The notes: generated by a model from the sequence alone, not told the origin. A DNA stretch of 38,930 nt from Psychrobacter piscatorii (GCF_001444505.1 NZ_LNDJ01000062.1:1-38930), one strand, 5' to 3'. Positions 1 through 9,298 are shown, counted from the first letter of the stretch. Translations and numbers: made by a program.

Positions 1-193
1 AACGTTTAAAGTGTTTGTATCCCTAAACGTGAGAGCACATTATATATATAATTCTGACAATTACAACCCCACATGATAAAAAAAGTGTAATTCTCTTATA
101 AAATTGCCAATTTATTCCAGTTTCTTTAAATTTTTGCCATTATATCGATATTGACTGCTCTATTTTTGGCTAAAGCGAGTCAATAATCAATTA
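1..193. other. AT-rich intergenic end of window
   Basis: No coding region is supported here. The stretch lies downstream of macB and is very AT-rich. It holds two weak inverted repeats of 7 bp, ACGTTTA/TAAACGT at 2-8 and 24-30, and AATTACA/TGTAATT at 59-65 and 86-92. Neither is followed by a clean T-run on the minus strand, so I do not call either a terminator. A promoter for a gene left of the window cannot be judged. Confidence 0.5.
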
Positions 194-2293
194 TTAGTCT
201 CGAGAAAGCGCCTCAACAGGATCTAGTTTGGCAGCATTACGTGCTGGCAAGAATCCAAATACTACGCCAATCAATGTCGAGCAAACAAACGCGGCAATAA
301 TAGAAGTCGGTGAGTAGATGACTTTGAAACTATCACCGCCCACACTATTAATCAGCTCACCAATGGCAAATGCCATTCCAATACCAATCAGTCCCCCTAG
401 GATACAGACTAGAACGGCCTCAATGAGAAATTGCTGCATGATGTCGCTTTGACGCGCACCTACTGCCATACGAACACCAATTTCATTAGTGCGCTCGGTG
501 ACAGAGACTAGCATGATGTTCATGACCCCAATACCACCAACAATCAACGAAATAACTGCAACTGATGAGATAAGTAGGGTCATCGTACCTGTCGTTGACT
601 CAATGGTTTGACGGATAGAGTCTGAATTTCGTAGTTCAAAGTCATCTTTGCCATGGCGACTCTCTATCAAGTCAGAGATGGCCGTCTCTGCGGCACTAGA
701 AGAGATACTATCATCTAACAACGCCACAAAGCGGTCGATATTGGTACTACCGGTGACGCGCGACATCACCGTCGTATAAGGCATATAGATAGTAGGCGTC
801 GTTACACTGGGACCAAAGCCACCATCGCTCTCTTCAAGTACGCCAATCACGCGTCCAGGCACACTACCAACCAATATTACCTCGCCAACAGGGTTATCAA
901 TATCTGAGAAAAAGGTCTGTTTAGCGTTGTCATCGATGATGATATCTTGACTACGTAATGTAATGCTTTTTGCATCAAACCCTTGGCCCAGTGCTAATGT
1001 CTCACCAGTGACGGTTAGATAGTCTTCACCAACGCCATTGACGGTAGCATCCTCTTGTATATTACGATAGCGGACACTAGAGCTGGCATTTACCTGAGGG
1101 CTGACACTGATAATATAGGGCTGATTGCCGACCGCCTCTGCATCTTCTGGTGTCAAATTGTCATCGTTATAGCGGCGTCTAGGATCGCCTCTAGGGTAGC
1201 CATCATTGACGGTAATGGTATTGGTACCTAACGAGCTGATATTGGCAAGGATTTGCTGCTGAGAGCCTTGTCCAAGGCCTACGATAGATACGACTGCGGC
1301 AATACCGATAATAATGCCGAGCATAGTTAGTAGAGTACGCATCTTATGCGCGCGCATGGCAAGCAAAGACATTTTGAAAGCTTCAAGCAGTCGATCAATA
1401 AAACTACCAAAGGCACTTTTGCGATGCTCGCCAAGGATAGATTCTGGTTTTTTGTCTGTATGCTTATAATGCTCAGTTTGATAGTCAGCGATGATATGGC
1501 CATCTTTGAGCTCAATCACACGCTCCGCTTGTGCTGCTAGTTTTGGATCATGAGTGACCATGATAATGGTATGACCTTGTGCGCTGAGGTCATGCAAAAT
1601 CGCCATGACATCTTCGCCAGACTTACTGTCTAGGGCACCAGTTGGCTCATCTGCTAAGATAACATCGCCGCCATTCATCAGTGCACGAGCGACAGAAACA
1701 CGCTGCTGCTGTCCACCTGAGAGCTGATTGGGACGATTGTTGACCTTATTGCCAAGGCCGAGGTCAGTTAGTAGCTTCTCAGCACGATTGGTGCGTGCCT
1801 CGGTATCCATGCCCGCATACACGGCAGGGACGGCGACGTTGTCTTTGGCACTGATATCACCAAGCAAATGATAGCGCTGAAAAATAAAACCAAAGTGCTC
1901 ACGGCGCAGTTCTGCTAGCTGATCGGCATCAAGCTTACGGGCGGATTGACCATAAATCTTATAATCACCAGCAGTGGCTTGATCTAGACAACCTAAGATA
2001 TTCATCAAGGTGGACTTACCAGAGCCTGACTGTCCAATGATAGCGACCATCTCACCTTGGTGAATCGTCAGATTGATATCATGCAAGACGCGAATGGTTT
2101 GCTCACCAGCAGGGAACTCTCTGATAATGCCAGATAGTTCCATAATGGGCTTGCCTGATGCAGAGTGGTTAGCGGTATTGGTTTTTGCTGAGTTGTTTGA
2201 GCGATTAGCAGAAGTGTGTGACCCTAAGTTTTGAGCCGTGCTACTTTCAGAGCTATCTTCAGTCGACGGTTTAGGAGATTGAGATATAGTCAT
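194..2293 (-). CDS. macB: MacB-type ABC transporter, fused ATPase and permease
   Basis: Inner-membrane component of a MacAB-TolC type tripartite efflux pump; family members export macrolides, peptides or siderophore-like compounds, and the substrate here is unknown. The N-terminal half is an ABC ATPase: Walker A GQSGSGKST at residues 87-95, signature LSGGQ at 191-195, Walker B VILADEP at 211-217. The C-terminal half is a MacB/FtsX permease with one membrane segment near residue 320, a large periplasmic domain and three more segments after about residue 570. It is 699 residues against about 650 for E. coli MacB. The excess is a polar Ser/Thr/Asn-rich stretch of about 50 residues before the ATPase; Met51 is an alternative start, and neither start has a clear ribosome binding site. 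It lies 100 bp downstream of macA on the same strand with no terminator between them, so co-transcription is likely. No TolC gene is in the window. Confidence 0.93.
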   Translation of the reverse strand: MTISQSPKPSTEDSSESSTAQNLGSHTSANRSNNSAKTNTANHSASGKPIMELSGIIREFPAGEQTIRVLHDINLTIHQGEMVAIIGQSGSGKSTLMNILGCLDQATAGDYKIYGQSARKLDADQLAELRREHFGFIFQRYHLLGDISAKDNVAVPAVYAGMDTEARTNRAEKLLTDLGLGNKVNNRPNQLSGGQQQRVSVARALMNGGDVILADEPTGALDSKSGEDVMAILHDLSAQGHTIIMVTHDPKLAAQAERVIELKDGHIIADYQTEHYKHTDKKPESILGEHRKSAFGSFIDRLLEAFKMSLLAMRAHKMRTLLTMLGIIIGIAAVVSIVGLGQGSQQQILANISSLGTNTITVNDGYPRGDPRRRYNDDNLTPEDAEAVGNQPYIISVSPQVNASSSVRYRNIQEDATVNGVGEDYLTVTGETLALGQGFDAKSITLRSQDIIIDDNAKQTFFSDIDNPVGEVILVGSVPGRVIGVLEESDGGFGPSVTTPTIYMPYTTVMSRVTGSTNIDRFVALLDDSISSSAAETAISDLIESRHGKDDFELRNSDSIRQTIESTTGTMTLLISSVAVISLIVGGIGVMNIMLVSVTERTNEIGVRMAVGARQSDIMQQFLIEAVLVCILGGLIGIGMAFAIGELINSVGGDSFKVIYSPTSIIAAFVCSTLIGVVFGFLPARNAAKLDPVEALSRD

Positions 2294-2393
2294 AGTAGTG
2301 TCTTTAATAAAGGCTAATAAGCGTTATAGTGTTGTTATGAAAGGGCTGCTATGTTTAGCAAGCCTTTCTTACTCAACATAGTCAAAGCACAAG

Positions 2394-3713
2394 TTACATT
2401 CGAGGTCCACCAGGTACGCGGCCGCTACCTGATTTCTTACCGCTCTCTTCACTGATGATTACTTCTTCCCCTTCTTTCAAACCACTTAAGATCTGCGCAT
2501 TTACTCGGTTATCAATACCGACTTCTACAGTACGCTCTTCTACGGTTCCGTCATCTTTTAATACACGTACAAACTTGCCCGTTGTTGATTTGCCTTTTTC
2601 TTTAGCTTGCTTTTCTTGTATCACTGTTGATGGTACTAATAGAGTATTTTTGGCTTCGTTGACGATGATATATATCTGTGCCGTCATATCGATTCGGAAC
2701 AAGCGGTCAGGGTTTGGTACTTCTACGTAGCCGACGTAATAGATAGCAGCGTCTGTCGAGCTGGTGCTACTGATCTGCTCTGGGGCAGGTTCGATAGCGG
2801 TTAATGTCGCATCATACTGTTTGTCTGGGTTACCGATAATATTGAAATAAGCAGGCATGCCAGCACTGACGTTAATGACATCAGCTTCTGAGATCTGCGC
2901 GTTGATACGTACGGTCGATAAATCTGCTAACGTCACCAATGTGGGCGCCGTTTGGTTAGCATTGACCGTAGTACCTTGCTCAGTCGTAATAGAAACGACT
3001 GTACCTGATATTGGTGCACGAATCGTGGTATAGCTTAGATCTTCTTCAGCAGTACTGACGTTGGTTCGTGATTTGCGTAATGCTGCTTGCTGACTGTTGA
3101 TATTGGCTTCTGTGGTCGCAATCGCGGCTTTAGCTGTGTCGATAGCCGCACGTGCATTGGCAACGGCTGCTTTTGCAGTCTCGACACTGGTCGCCTGCGT
3201 GTCATATTCTTGTTGTGAGATAGCATCGATAGCGACTAAGTCTTGCAAACGCGCAAAATCAGACTGTGCTTGTTTGAGCTCAGATTGGCGGCTAGCAAGA
3301 TCGGAATAGGCACTTTTTAGTGCTGCCTGTTTGCTGAGCGATTCTGCTTGCGCACTTTGTAGCGCGGCTTCACTTTGCTCAAGGCTGGCTTGTTCGTTGC
3401 TCAGGTTGTTTTTTTGGGTCACTTGGTCAATCTGTGCGATCAAATCGCCTTGCTTGACTTCATCACCGACTTCAACGTACAGGCGTTTTACCTCGCCAGA
3501 TACCTGCGCGCCGACATCAACGGTATTTAATGCTTTTACTTTACCAGACGCCATGACATTGTTTTCAATATCACCGACTTCAACGGTTGCGGTTAAATAG
3601 TTAGGTGTGGTTTCTTCTGGTTTTAAAAAAGTATAGGCCAAAGCCCCTAATGCTACGATAATTAAGGTGATGACACCCCATTTAATAGCAGATTTTCTGC
3701 TTATTTTGCGCAT
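2394..3713 (-). CDS. macA: MacA-type periplasmic adaptor (HlyD family)
   Basis: Membrane-fusion subunit that links MacB to an outer-membrane TolC channel. It begins with a basic N-terminus and one membrane anchor at about residues 11-30 and has no lipobox. A lipoyl/barrel-sandwich half-motif with DVGAQVSGEVKRLYVEVGD follows at about residues 65-83. A long alpha-helical hairpin rich in Ala, Gln and Ser spans about 100-220. The second lipoyl half (TIRAPISGTV) and the beta-barrel and membrane-proximal domains come next. The C-terminus is Gly/Lys-rich. The 439 residues are somewhat longer than E. coli MacA (371), mostly in the helical hairpin and tail. It is the first gene of the macAB pair. The upstream region has a partial match to a Fur operator, listed separately. 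Confidence 0.92.
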   Translation of the reverse strand: MRKISRKSAIKWGVITLIIVALGALAYTFLKPEETTPNYLTATVEVGDIENNVMASGKVKALNTVDVGAQVSGEVKRLYVEVGDEVKQGDLIAQIDQVTQKNNLSNEQASLEQSEAALQSAQAESLSKQAALKSAYSDLASRQSELKQAQSDFARLQDLVAIDAISQQEYDTQATSVETAKAAVANARAAIDTAKAAIATTEANINSQQAALRKSRTNVSTAEEDLSYTTIRAPISGTVVSITTEQGTTVNANQTAPTLVTLADLSTVRINAQISEADVINVSAGMPAYFNIIGNPDKQYDATLTAIEPAPEQISSTSSTDAAIYYVGYVEVPNPDRLFRIDMTAQIYIIVNEAKNTLLVPSTVIQEKQAKEKGKSTTGKFVRVLKDDGTVEERTVEVGIDNRVNAQILSGLKEGEEVIISEESGKKSGSGRVPGGPRM

Positions 3714-3773
3714 GACAACAATCCAATCACAATTAAATCAAGTGTAGATATAGTAGAGACTTCATGTACGAAA

Positions 3774-3792
3774 GGGAATGATAATTAGTTTA
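3774..3792. promoter_or_regulatory. possible Fur-like operator upstream of macA
   Basis: GGGAATGATAATTAGTTTA matches the 19-bp classical Fur consensus GATAATGATAATCATTATC at 13 of 19 positions by hand count, including an unbroken run of nine. It sits 61-79 bp upstream of the macA start, a position compatible with a promoter. The right half-site is poor and AT-rich sequence gives chance matches, so this is only a suggestion. Confidence 0.2.
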
Positions 3793-3825
3793 CGAAAGGT
3801 TAAGGCCTATGTAGTACAGTTTACA

Positions 3826-3848
3826 TAACAGCAAGTAAGCGGCTGTTA
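3826..3848. repeat. hairpin in macA-holA intergenic region
   Basis: Perfect 7-bp inverted repeat TAACAGC/GCTGTTA with a 9-base loop. No T-run follows on either strand. A second 7-bp pair, GTGATAG/CTATCAC, lies at 3938-3944 and 3959-3965, just after the holA stop on the minus strand. Together they may slow or end the holA transcript, but neither is a canonical terminator. Confidence 0.3.
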
Positions 3849-3971
3849 ATGGATAAATATGAGGAAAGGGTGGACATGATAAGAGGTAGTAAGGGAGAGG
3901 CCTTTAAAATGCTACTTGGTAAAATAAGGCATAGGGTGTGATAGTGAATGACGACTGGCTATCACGAAGTA

Positions 3972-5096
3972 CTATCGTATGGTAAACAAACGCTTGCCTG
4001 CCAGCTCCAATGCTGCTTGCAATAACAGCTCCCATGCTGGTTGGCGAATAAGGCCTTTGATGGCTTGGTCACAGCGATAGAGTAGAGCAGGCCATTCGCT
4101 CGTTTGTTCTTTTGACTGACGGCGACACGCTTGTTGGTATAACCCTTGCTTACTACGCCAAATGCCTAATGCTTGAGGGTCTTGACCATCCATCAGTTGC
4201 ATAATTTGACGCATGTCTTTGCTAATAGCCCAGAGTACTAAAGTAGTAGGCTCATCGGTCGACTTTAGCTGAAACATGATTTTGGCAACCTGCGTGCTAT
4301 TACCCGCGAGCATCGCATCAGACAAATCAAACACACTAAATTGCGCGTCGCTGACTAAGGCTGCTTGTAAGTCTGCAATATCCAATGCCACATTATTTAC
4401 CGGCTGTGTAAAACTATTAGAGTGCTCGTTATCTTCATTATTATCACTATTGCTAGTAGCTAATTGCGGTGCAAACAGATAAGACAGGCGCCATAGCGTT
4501 TGATAAGCACTGAGTAGGTGGTGCTCAGTGTGTGACATAAGAAGTTGCCACGCTTCTTGTGACAGTCGTAATCCAAACTTCTGAGCCTGTATTTGCAACA
4601 ACTGCTGGCGCTGCTGCTCGTTGTATAAATTGCAATCAATGACAGTACCGTATTGAGCAAAAGGGGCAAACCATTTACTACTCTGACTGCGTTTGTCTTG
4701 CTTGGGTGTGAGCCATAATACGCTATGACTGTGCGCACCTGTTTGCGCCTCAACGGCAAAGCGCTCAAGCTCAGCAATAACTGCTTTATCAGGTTTATGA
4801 TTGCCAGTCACGATTACCGCACTGGCATCATCAAATAGAGACTGGCTACCAAGCTCTGACAATACCTCTTGCCAGCTTTTGACAGAGACCAGCTCAATGC
4901 GCTTGATAGCATAATTTTGCGCGCGCCAATGTGGACGCAGCGCATCAATCAGCCATTGACTGAGTAATGGCTCGTCACCATGCGCCAGCCACAAGCCCGC
5001 TACCGCAACCGAAGACTGCAGGAGTTTTGGATAAGCTTGTATAAAGGTGTTTTGCATAGCGTGGTAGGACACAGGTTGGTAAACAGATGATAGCAT
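3972..5096 (-). CDS. holA: DNA polymerase III subunit delta
   Basis: Clamp-loader subunit that opens the beta sliding clamp. The protein has the HolA layout: an N-terminal region with GLWLAHGDEPLLSQWLIDAL in place of a Walker-type loop, then a middle AAA+ region, and a C-terminal helical collar domain rich in Gln and Leu (DLQAALVSDAQFSVFDLSDA at about 245-265). The length of 374 is a little above E. coli (343); the excess lies partly in a Ser/Asn/Asp/Glu-rich linker near residues 215-235. The start is uncertain. Met14 (MQNTFIQAYP) aligns better with the usual short N-terminus, and neither start has a visible ribosome binding site. It follows lptE on the same strand, an order (leuS-lptE-holA) common in gammaproteobacteria. 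Confidence 0.87.
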   Translation of the reverse strand: MLSSVYQPVSYHAMQNTFIQAYPKLLQSSVAVAGLWLAHGDEPLLSQWLIDALRPHWRAQNYAIKRIELVSVKSWQEVLSELGSQSLFDDASAVIVTGNHKPDKAVIAELERFAVEAQTGAHSHSVLWLTPKQDKRSQSSKWFAPFAQYGTVIDCNLYNEQQRQQLLQIQAQKFGLRLSQEAWQLLMSHTEHHLLSAYQTLWRLSYLFAPQLATSNSDNNEDNEHSNSFTQPVNNVALDIADLQAALVSDAQFSVFDLSDAMLAGNSTQVAKIMFQLKSTDEPTTLVLWAISKDMRQIMQLMDGQDPQALGIWRSKQGLYQQACRRQSKEQTSEWPALLYRCDQAIKGLIRQPAWELLLQAALELAGKRLFTIR

Positions 5097-5109
5097 TTGT
5101 AAAAATATG

Positions 5110-5159
5110 ACGAGCGCTGTCGAACTTGCTTAGCTGACTAAGTTAGTGCGTACGCTCGT
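5110..5159. repeat. nested hairpin between lptE and holA
   Basis: A 7-bp inverted repeat ACGAGCG/CGCTCGT (5110-5116 and 5153-5159) encloses a second one, CTTAG/CTAAG. On the minus strand, the direction of lptE to holA transcription, the outer stem is followed by CATATTTTT. It could be a weak terminator or attenuator between the two genes, or an RNA-stability element. Confidence 0.35.
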
Positions 5160-5218
5160 TGTTCTTCATACTTAAATGGCTGCAAATGGTAGAGCTTAAT
5201 AACAGTATTTTTTAAAAG

Positions 5219-5932
5219 TTACTTCTCAGGTACGACGACAACCGTTGGCGTTGCGCCTTTATTCATCAGTACAGACTGCTTGGCAGCAGGTGCAACTTTT
5301 GGTAGCGAAATCGCCACATATTGATCCGTGATACGGCGTGCTAAGCTGTCATAGAGCCAATCACGAATCTGGTCGCCTTGCTGGTCATCAGTACTGACGG
5401 ATGCTTCATTGTATTGATAGCTACGCTCGACTTGAATGGGATTGGTAAGCGTGACGGGCTTGCCATTCTCGATCGTCTGGTAGCTGACATCAGCAGAGAG
5501 TACCAAGCGAATCTCTGTCAATACACCCACCAACTCGTAACGTTTAAAACGCACGTTACTGATATCGATCGCTGCAATCGGTTTAGCACCAGCTTGTTGA
5601 TTGCTGCGAATCACATCATCAACTGTCATATTGCCAATGACATCGACACCTAATGTGGTTAGGCGACGCGTCAATGGCAATTTTAGAGGAAATGAGGTGC
5701 GATTGTCTTCGATAATGACGGCTGTTTTGTTGGCATTGAGCAGCATTGGCGAATCATAGCCGCGTAGCTGAAAACCGCAACCGCTAAGCCCCGCCGTTGC
5801 ACCCAATATCGCAAACATGGGTAATGCTGTGAGCAATGCCGTCGCAATCTTCTTTCCACCAGATTGTTTTGTACCAAAGTGCAGTGCGCTTGGCGTTGGT
5901 TGTGATTGCCCAGCTCGATGCTTATACGACAT
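5219..5932 (-). CDS. lptE: LPS-assembly lipoprotein LptE
   Basis: Outer-membrane lipoprotein that plugs the LptD barrel in lipopolysaccharide export. The signal peptide ends in a lipobox LSGC; Cys52 counted from the chosen start would be lipidated. The mature part begins CGFQLRGYDSPML, typical for LptE/RlpB. I chose Met at 5932 because GAGGA lies 8 bases upstream. An ATG five codons earlier at 5947 is open but overlaps that ribosome binding site and has none of its own. The n-region of the signal is unusually long (about 30 residues before the hydrophobic core). It sits 50 bp downstream of leuS and upstream of holA. The C-terminal tail is rich in Ala, Val and Pro with no other clear motif. 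Confidence 0.85.
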   Translation of the reverse strand: MSYKHRAGQSQPTPSALHFGTKQSGGKKIATALLTALPMFAILGATAGLSGCGFQLRGYDSPMLLNANKTAVIIEDNRTSFPLKLPLTRRLTTLGVDVIGNMTVDDVIRSNQQAGAKPIAAIDISNVRFKRYELVGVLTEIRLVLSADVSYQTIENGKPVTLTNPIQVERSYQYNEASVSTDDQQGDQIRDWLYDSLARRITDQYVAISLPKVAPAAKQSVLMNKGATPTVVVVPEK

Positions 5933-5982
5933 AAACGCTATCCTCATATGATAAAAAGGCTTAGAGCACTAAGCCTAGGCAA

Positions 5983-8670
5983 CTAGCCTGCAACCACGAT
6001 ATTAACCAGCTTGTTGGGTACGACGATTTCTTTTTTGATCTCGCCTGTGATGAATTTTGCCACACTTTCCATCGTTCGAGCTTGCTCTTTTAGCTGCTCA
6101 GGATCGCTGTTCGGTGCGACATCCATCTTACCACGCATTTTACCATTGACCTGAACGACCATCGTAATCATGTCCTGTACCAGCGCACTTTCATCAACAG
6201 TCGGGTAATCTAAGGTTAAAGTATCAAGGCCGAGCTGCTCAAGCAAATGCTCACCAACGTGCGGCGCATAGACAGACAGCATAATCAGCAGATTGGTCAA
6301 CGCTTCGTGTTTAACGTGTAGCTCTTGCTCGCTACTGGCGTTAAAGGCAGTCAACTCGTTGGCAAGTTCCATCAAGCTTGATACAGGTGTGTTGAGTGCT
6401 AAACGATCACCCAAATCACTATCAATCTTGGCGATGGTTTCGTGCGTTTTACGGCGTAAGTTTTTGGCTTCTTTGCTCAATCCCTCTGTGTTCAAGATAG
6501 CACCGTTCAGCGTATCAATGCTGATATTGGCGGCCGTTAGCGCTTGCATGTGATCATTAGCGATGCGCCATACTTTTTTCACGAAGTTGTAAGGGCCTTT
6601 TAGCGCGTCATCTGACCATTCAAGCGTCTGATCGGCAGGTGCAGTGAATAGCGTATATAAACGTACCGTGTCCGCACCGTATTTATCAATAGTCAGCTGT
6701 GGATCGACACCGTTGTTTTTTGATTTAGACATTTTTTCGATTTTGCCAATCGTGACTGGCTGACCATCCAGCTTTAAGGTCGCTTTGATCGGCTGTCCAC
6801 GGTCGTTGTAGTCGATATCGATGTCTTCTGCAAAGTAGTAAGTGGTACTGCCATCCGCGTTGACACGGTAGAAGGTGCCAGCGAGTACCATACCTTGCGT
6901 CATTAGGTTGGCAAATGGCTCGTCGCCAGTGACCAAGTTTTCATCTCGCATGAGCTTATGGAAGAAGCGCGCATACAACAGATGCATCACTGCATGCTCA
7001 ACACCGCCCACGTATTGATCGACTGGCAGCCATTTATTGGCAGCAGACTTGTTGACCATGTTTTGTGTGTCAGTTGGACTAGCAAAGCGGGCGTAATACC
7101 AGCTTGACTCTACAAAGGTGTCAAAGGTATCGGTCTCGCGCTCAGCAGGGTTACCACATTTAGGACAAGTGGTATTGACAAATTCTGGGATGTTTTTGAG
7201 TGGATTACCGCGACCATCAGGCACGACGTCGGTTGGCAACACAACTGGCAAGTCTTGCTCTTCAACTGGCACCGTACCACAATGCTCACAGTTGATCATT
7301 GGGATAGGGCAGCCCCAATAGCGCTGGCGCGACACGCCCCAATCCCGCAGGCGGTATTGGATTTTTTTCTTAGCCAGCGATTTTGGCTCAAGTTTGGCAA
7401 GCATGGCATCAAACGCCTGCTCAAAATCTAAACCATCAAACTCACCTGAGTTAACCAAAGTATTGCGCTCAGTATAAGCAAGATTGACTTCACTATCATT
7501 TGCCTTAGCATCTGCTTTTAAATCATCAAAATAGCCATCAGGGGTATTGATGACTTGTTTAATCGGTAGATTGTATTTCACCGCAAATTCATAATCACGC
7601 TCATCGTGAGCAGGCACAGCCATCACTGCGCCTGAGCCGTAGCTCATCAGTACATAGTTGGCGACCCAAACAGGCACTTCTTCGCCAGTTAAAGGGTGCG
7701 TCACAGTTAGACCTGTATCCATACCGATTTTCTCGGCTTTAGCAAGATCGGCCTCAGCCACTGAGCCTTTTTTGCAAAGGGCACAGAACTGGGCAATCAT
7801 GTCATCATTTTCAGCAGCGTATTGGGCAAGTGGATGCTCTGCGGCAACCGCGACATAAGTCACGCCCATTAAGGTATCAGGACGAGTGGTGAACACATCT
7901 AAGGTGTTTTCTTCGCCAGCAAGCTTATAAGGGAAATGTACTTCCATACCGGCACTACGACCAATCCAGTTGCGCTGCATGGTCAATACTTCAGATGGCC
8001 AATGACCTTCTAGCTGATCCAAATCGTCGAGCAATTCATCGGCATAGTCAGTGATGTTGAAGTAATACATGGGGATGTCACGTTTTTCGACTGCCGCACC
8101 ACTACGCCAGCCTTTACCATCGATGACTTGCTCGTTTGCTAAGACAGTATTATCAACGGGATCCCAGTTGACCGTCGATAGCTTTTTGTACACTAGGCCT
8201 TTTTTGTACAACTGCAAGAATAGCCACTGCTCCCACTGATAGTATTCAGGGCTACAAGTGGCAAACTCGCGTGACCAGTCAATAGACAGGCCTAGCAATT
8301 TAAGCTGCGCGCGCATATTGTCGATATTGGCAAACGTCCACGCAGCAGGTGGCGTTTGATTGGCAATCGCGGCGTTTTCTGCTGGCAAGCCAAAACCATC
8401 CCAGCCCATTGGCTGCATGACCTCATACCCTTTTAGGCGGTAATAACGGCTTAAGACGTCAGAAATCGTATAGTTACGTACGTGGCCCATATGCAGCTTG
8501 CCGCTTGGGTAGGGGAACATTGACAGCATATAACGGCTTGGTTTGTCGCTTGGCTCATTGCTGACTTCAAAGCGCTTGTCAGTGGCCCATTTGGTCTGCT
8601 GCGCAGCTTCGATCGCTTGCGGGTTATAATGATGGTTGTCGGTTTGGTCTGCTGTCACGGCGTTGCTCAT
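5983..8670 (-). CDS. leuS: leucyl-tRNA synthetase
   Basis: Charges tRNA-Leu with leucine; class Ia synthetase acting in the cytoplasm. The HIGH-type motif HMGH is at residues 60-63 within PYPSGKLHMGHVRNYTI, and KMSKS is at about 646-650. The editing domain lies between them and contains the threonine-rich TTRPDTLMG. Cysteine pairs CEHC and CPKC near residues 460-510 look like the zinc-type insertion seen in many bacterial LeuS. The length of 895 is slightly above E. coli (860), with an extra roughly 20-residue N-terminus. It heads the leuS-lptE-holA cluster, transcribed away from the ArsC-like gene. There is no obvious ribosome binding site before the ATG and no leader peptide or T-box in the 236-bp upstream gap. 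Confidence 0.97.
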   Translation of the reverse strand: MSNAVTADQTDNHHYNPQAIEAAQQTKWATDKRFEVSNEPSDKPSRYMLSMFPYPSGKLHMGHVRNYTISDVLSRYYRLKGYEVMQPMGWDGFGLPAENAAIANQTPPAAWTFANIDNMRAQLKLLGLSIDWSREFATCSPEYYQWEQWLFLQLYKKGLVYKKLSTVNWDPVDNTVLANEQVIDGKGWRSGAAVEKRDIPMYYFNITDYADELLDDLDQLEGHWPSEVLTMQRNWIGRSAGMEVHFPYKLAGEENTLDVFTTRPDTLMGVTYVAVAAEHPLAQYAAENDDMIAQFCALCKKGSVAEADLAKAEKIGMDTGLTVTHPLTGEEVPVWVANYVLMSYGSGAVMAVPAHDERDYEFAVKYNLPIKQVINTPDGYFDDLKADAKANDSEVNLAYTERNTLVNSGEFDGLDFEQAFDAMLAKLEPKSLAKKKIQYRLRDWGVSRQRYWGCPIPMINCEHCGTVPVEEQDLPVVLPTDVVPDGRGNPLKNIPEFVNTTCPKCGNPAERETDTFDTFVESSWYYARFASPTDTQNMVNKSAANKWLPVDQYVGGVEHAVMHLLYARFFHKLMRDENLVTGDEPFANLMTQGMVLAGTFYRVNADGSTTYYFAEDIDIDYNDRGQPIKATLKLDGQPVTIGKIEKMSKSKNNGVDPQLTIDKYGADTVRLYTLFTAPADQTLEWSDDALKGPYNFVKKVWRIANDHMQALTAANISIDTLNGAILNTEGLSKEAKNLRRKTHETIAKIDSDLGDRLALNTPVSSLMELANELTAFNASSEQELHVKHEALTNLLIMLSVYAPHVGEHLLEQLGLDTLTLDYPTVDESALVQDMITMVVQVNGKMRGKMDVAPNSDPEQLKEQARTMESVAKFITGEIKKEIVVPNKLVNIVVAG

Positions 8671-8834
8671 AGTCGGCTCGAAATTGGTTGATACTGATTT
8701 ATTTAAGACGGATTTGTTTAATACTGTTCAAAATAGGTGGAATTTGACAATGCCATAGCATAGCGTAATTTGGCAAAAATTGCGACGATATGATGCATTT
8801 GCTCATCAGGTTTGACGATTAAAAGTGAGGTATT

Positions 8835-8863
8835 TTTTATATCCAGTCAGCCTTCGGTATAAT
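8835..8863 (+). promoter_or_regulatory. candidate promoter for the ArsC-family gene
   Basis: A perfect -10 hexamer TATAAT lies at 8858-8863. A weak -35 (TTTTAT, 8835-8840) is 17 bp upstream. The -10 is about 44 bp before the start codon at 8907. The rest of the 236-bp gap between the divergent leuS and this gene is AT-rich and shows no clear leuS promoter. Confidence 0.4.
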
Positions 8864-8906
8864 AGAAACGTTCACCAGTATTTATGAGTAATGATAAGGA
8901 GTCATC

Positions 8907-9284
8907 ATGACCATCACCATTTACGGCATCAAGTCTTGTAGCACGATGAAAAAGGCGTTCACTAAGCTTGACGAGCTGGGCGTTAGCTATGAGTTTCATG
9001 ATTATAAAAAACAAGGTGTCGACAAAGAAGCAGTACAGCGCTGGGTAAATGCGTTAGGGGTTGATAAAGTGCTTAATAAGCGCGGTACGACATGGCGCAA
9101 GCTCACTGATGCGCAAAAATCGGAAGCTGATGCCAGTATAGACGCTGCGATAGATTTGCTGGTAGAAAATACCAGCATGATTAAGCGTCCGATTGTGGAA
9201 GGTCAGATTGACGATAAAAATCAAGGTCAGCCAATATTGTTGTGCGGTTTTGATGAAGCGGAGTTTGAGCGTGTGTTTGGTTAA
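8907..9284 (+). CDS. yffB: ArsC/Spx/YffB-family thioredoxin-fold protein
   Basis: Small protein of the arsenate-reductase-like family. The N-terminal beta strand leads to a single active-site cysteine (IKSCSTMKKA, Cys11), with no second Cys in a CxxC pair. Other family features are FHDYKKQG near 30-36, NKRGTTWRKL near 57-66 and IKRPIVEG near 92-99. The RGTTWRKL segment is close to E. coli YffB (118 residues), so it is more likely a YffB-type reductase with unknown or glutathione-linked substrate than a true arsenate reductase; no ars genes are nearby. AAGGAG lies 6 bases before the ATG (GATAAGGAGTCATC), a strong ribosome binding site. The gene stands alone on the plus strand and is followed by a hairpin. 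Confidence 0.88.
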   Translation: MTITIYGIKSCSTMKKAFTKLDELGVSYEFHDYKKQGVDKEAVQRWVNALGVDKVLNKRGTTWRKLTDAQKSEADASIDAAIDLLVENTSMIKRPIVEGQIDDKNQGQPILLCGFDEAEFERVFG

Positions 9285-9298
9285 AAACGGGCATAAAG

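Noticed and set aside
5933..5947. Upstream ATG for lptE
   Set aside because: It overlaps the ribosome binding site of the next ATG and has none of its own.
8671..8906. T-box or leader-peptide control of leuS
   Set aside because: No T-box sequence, no run of Leu codons and no terminator hairpin were seen; T-boxes are not expected in this group.
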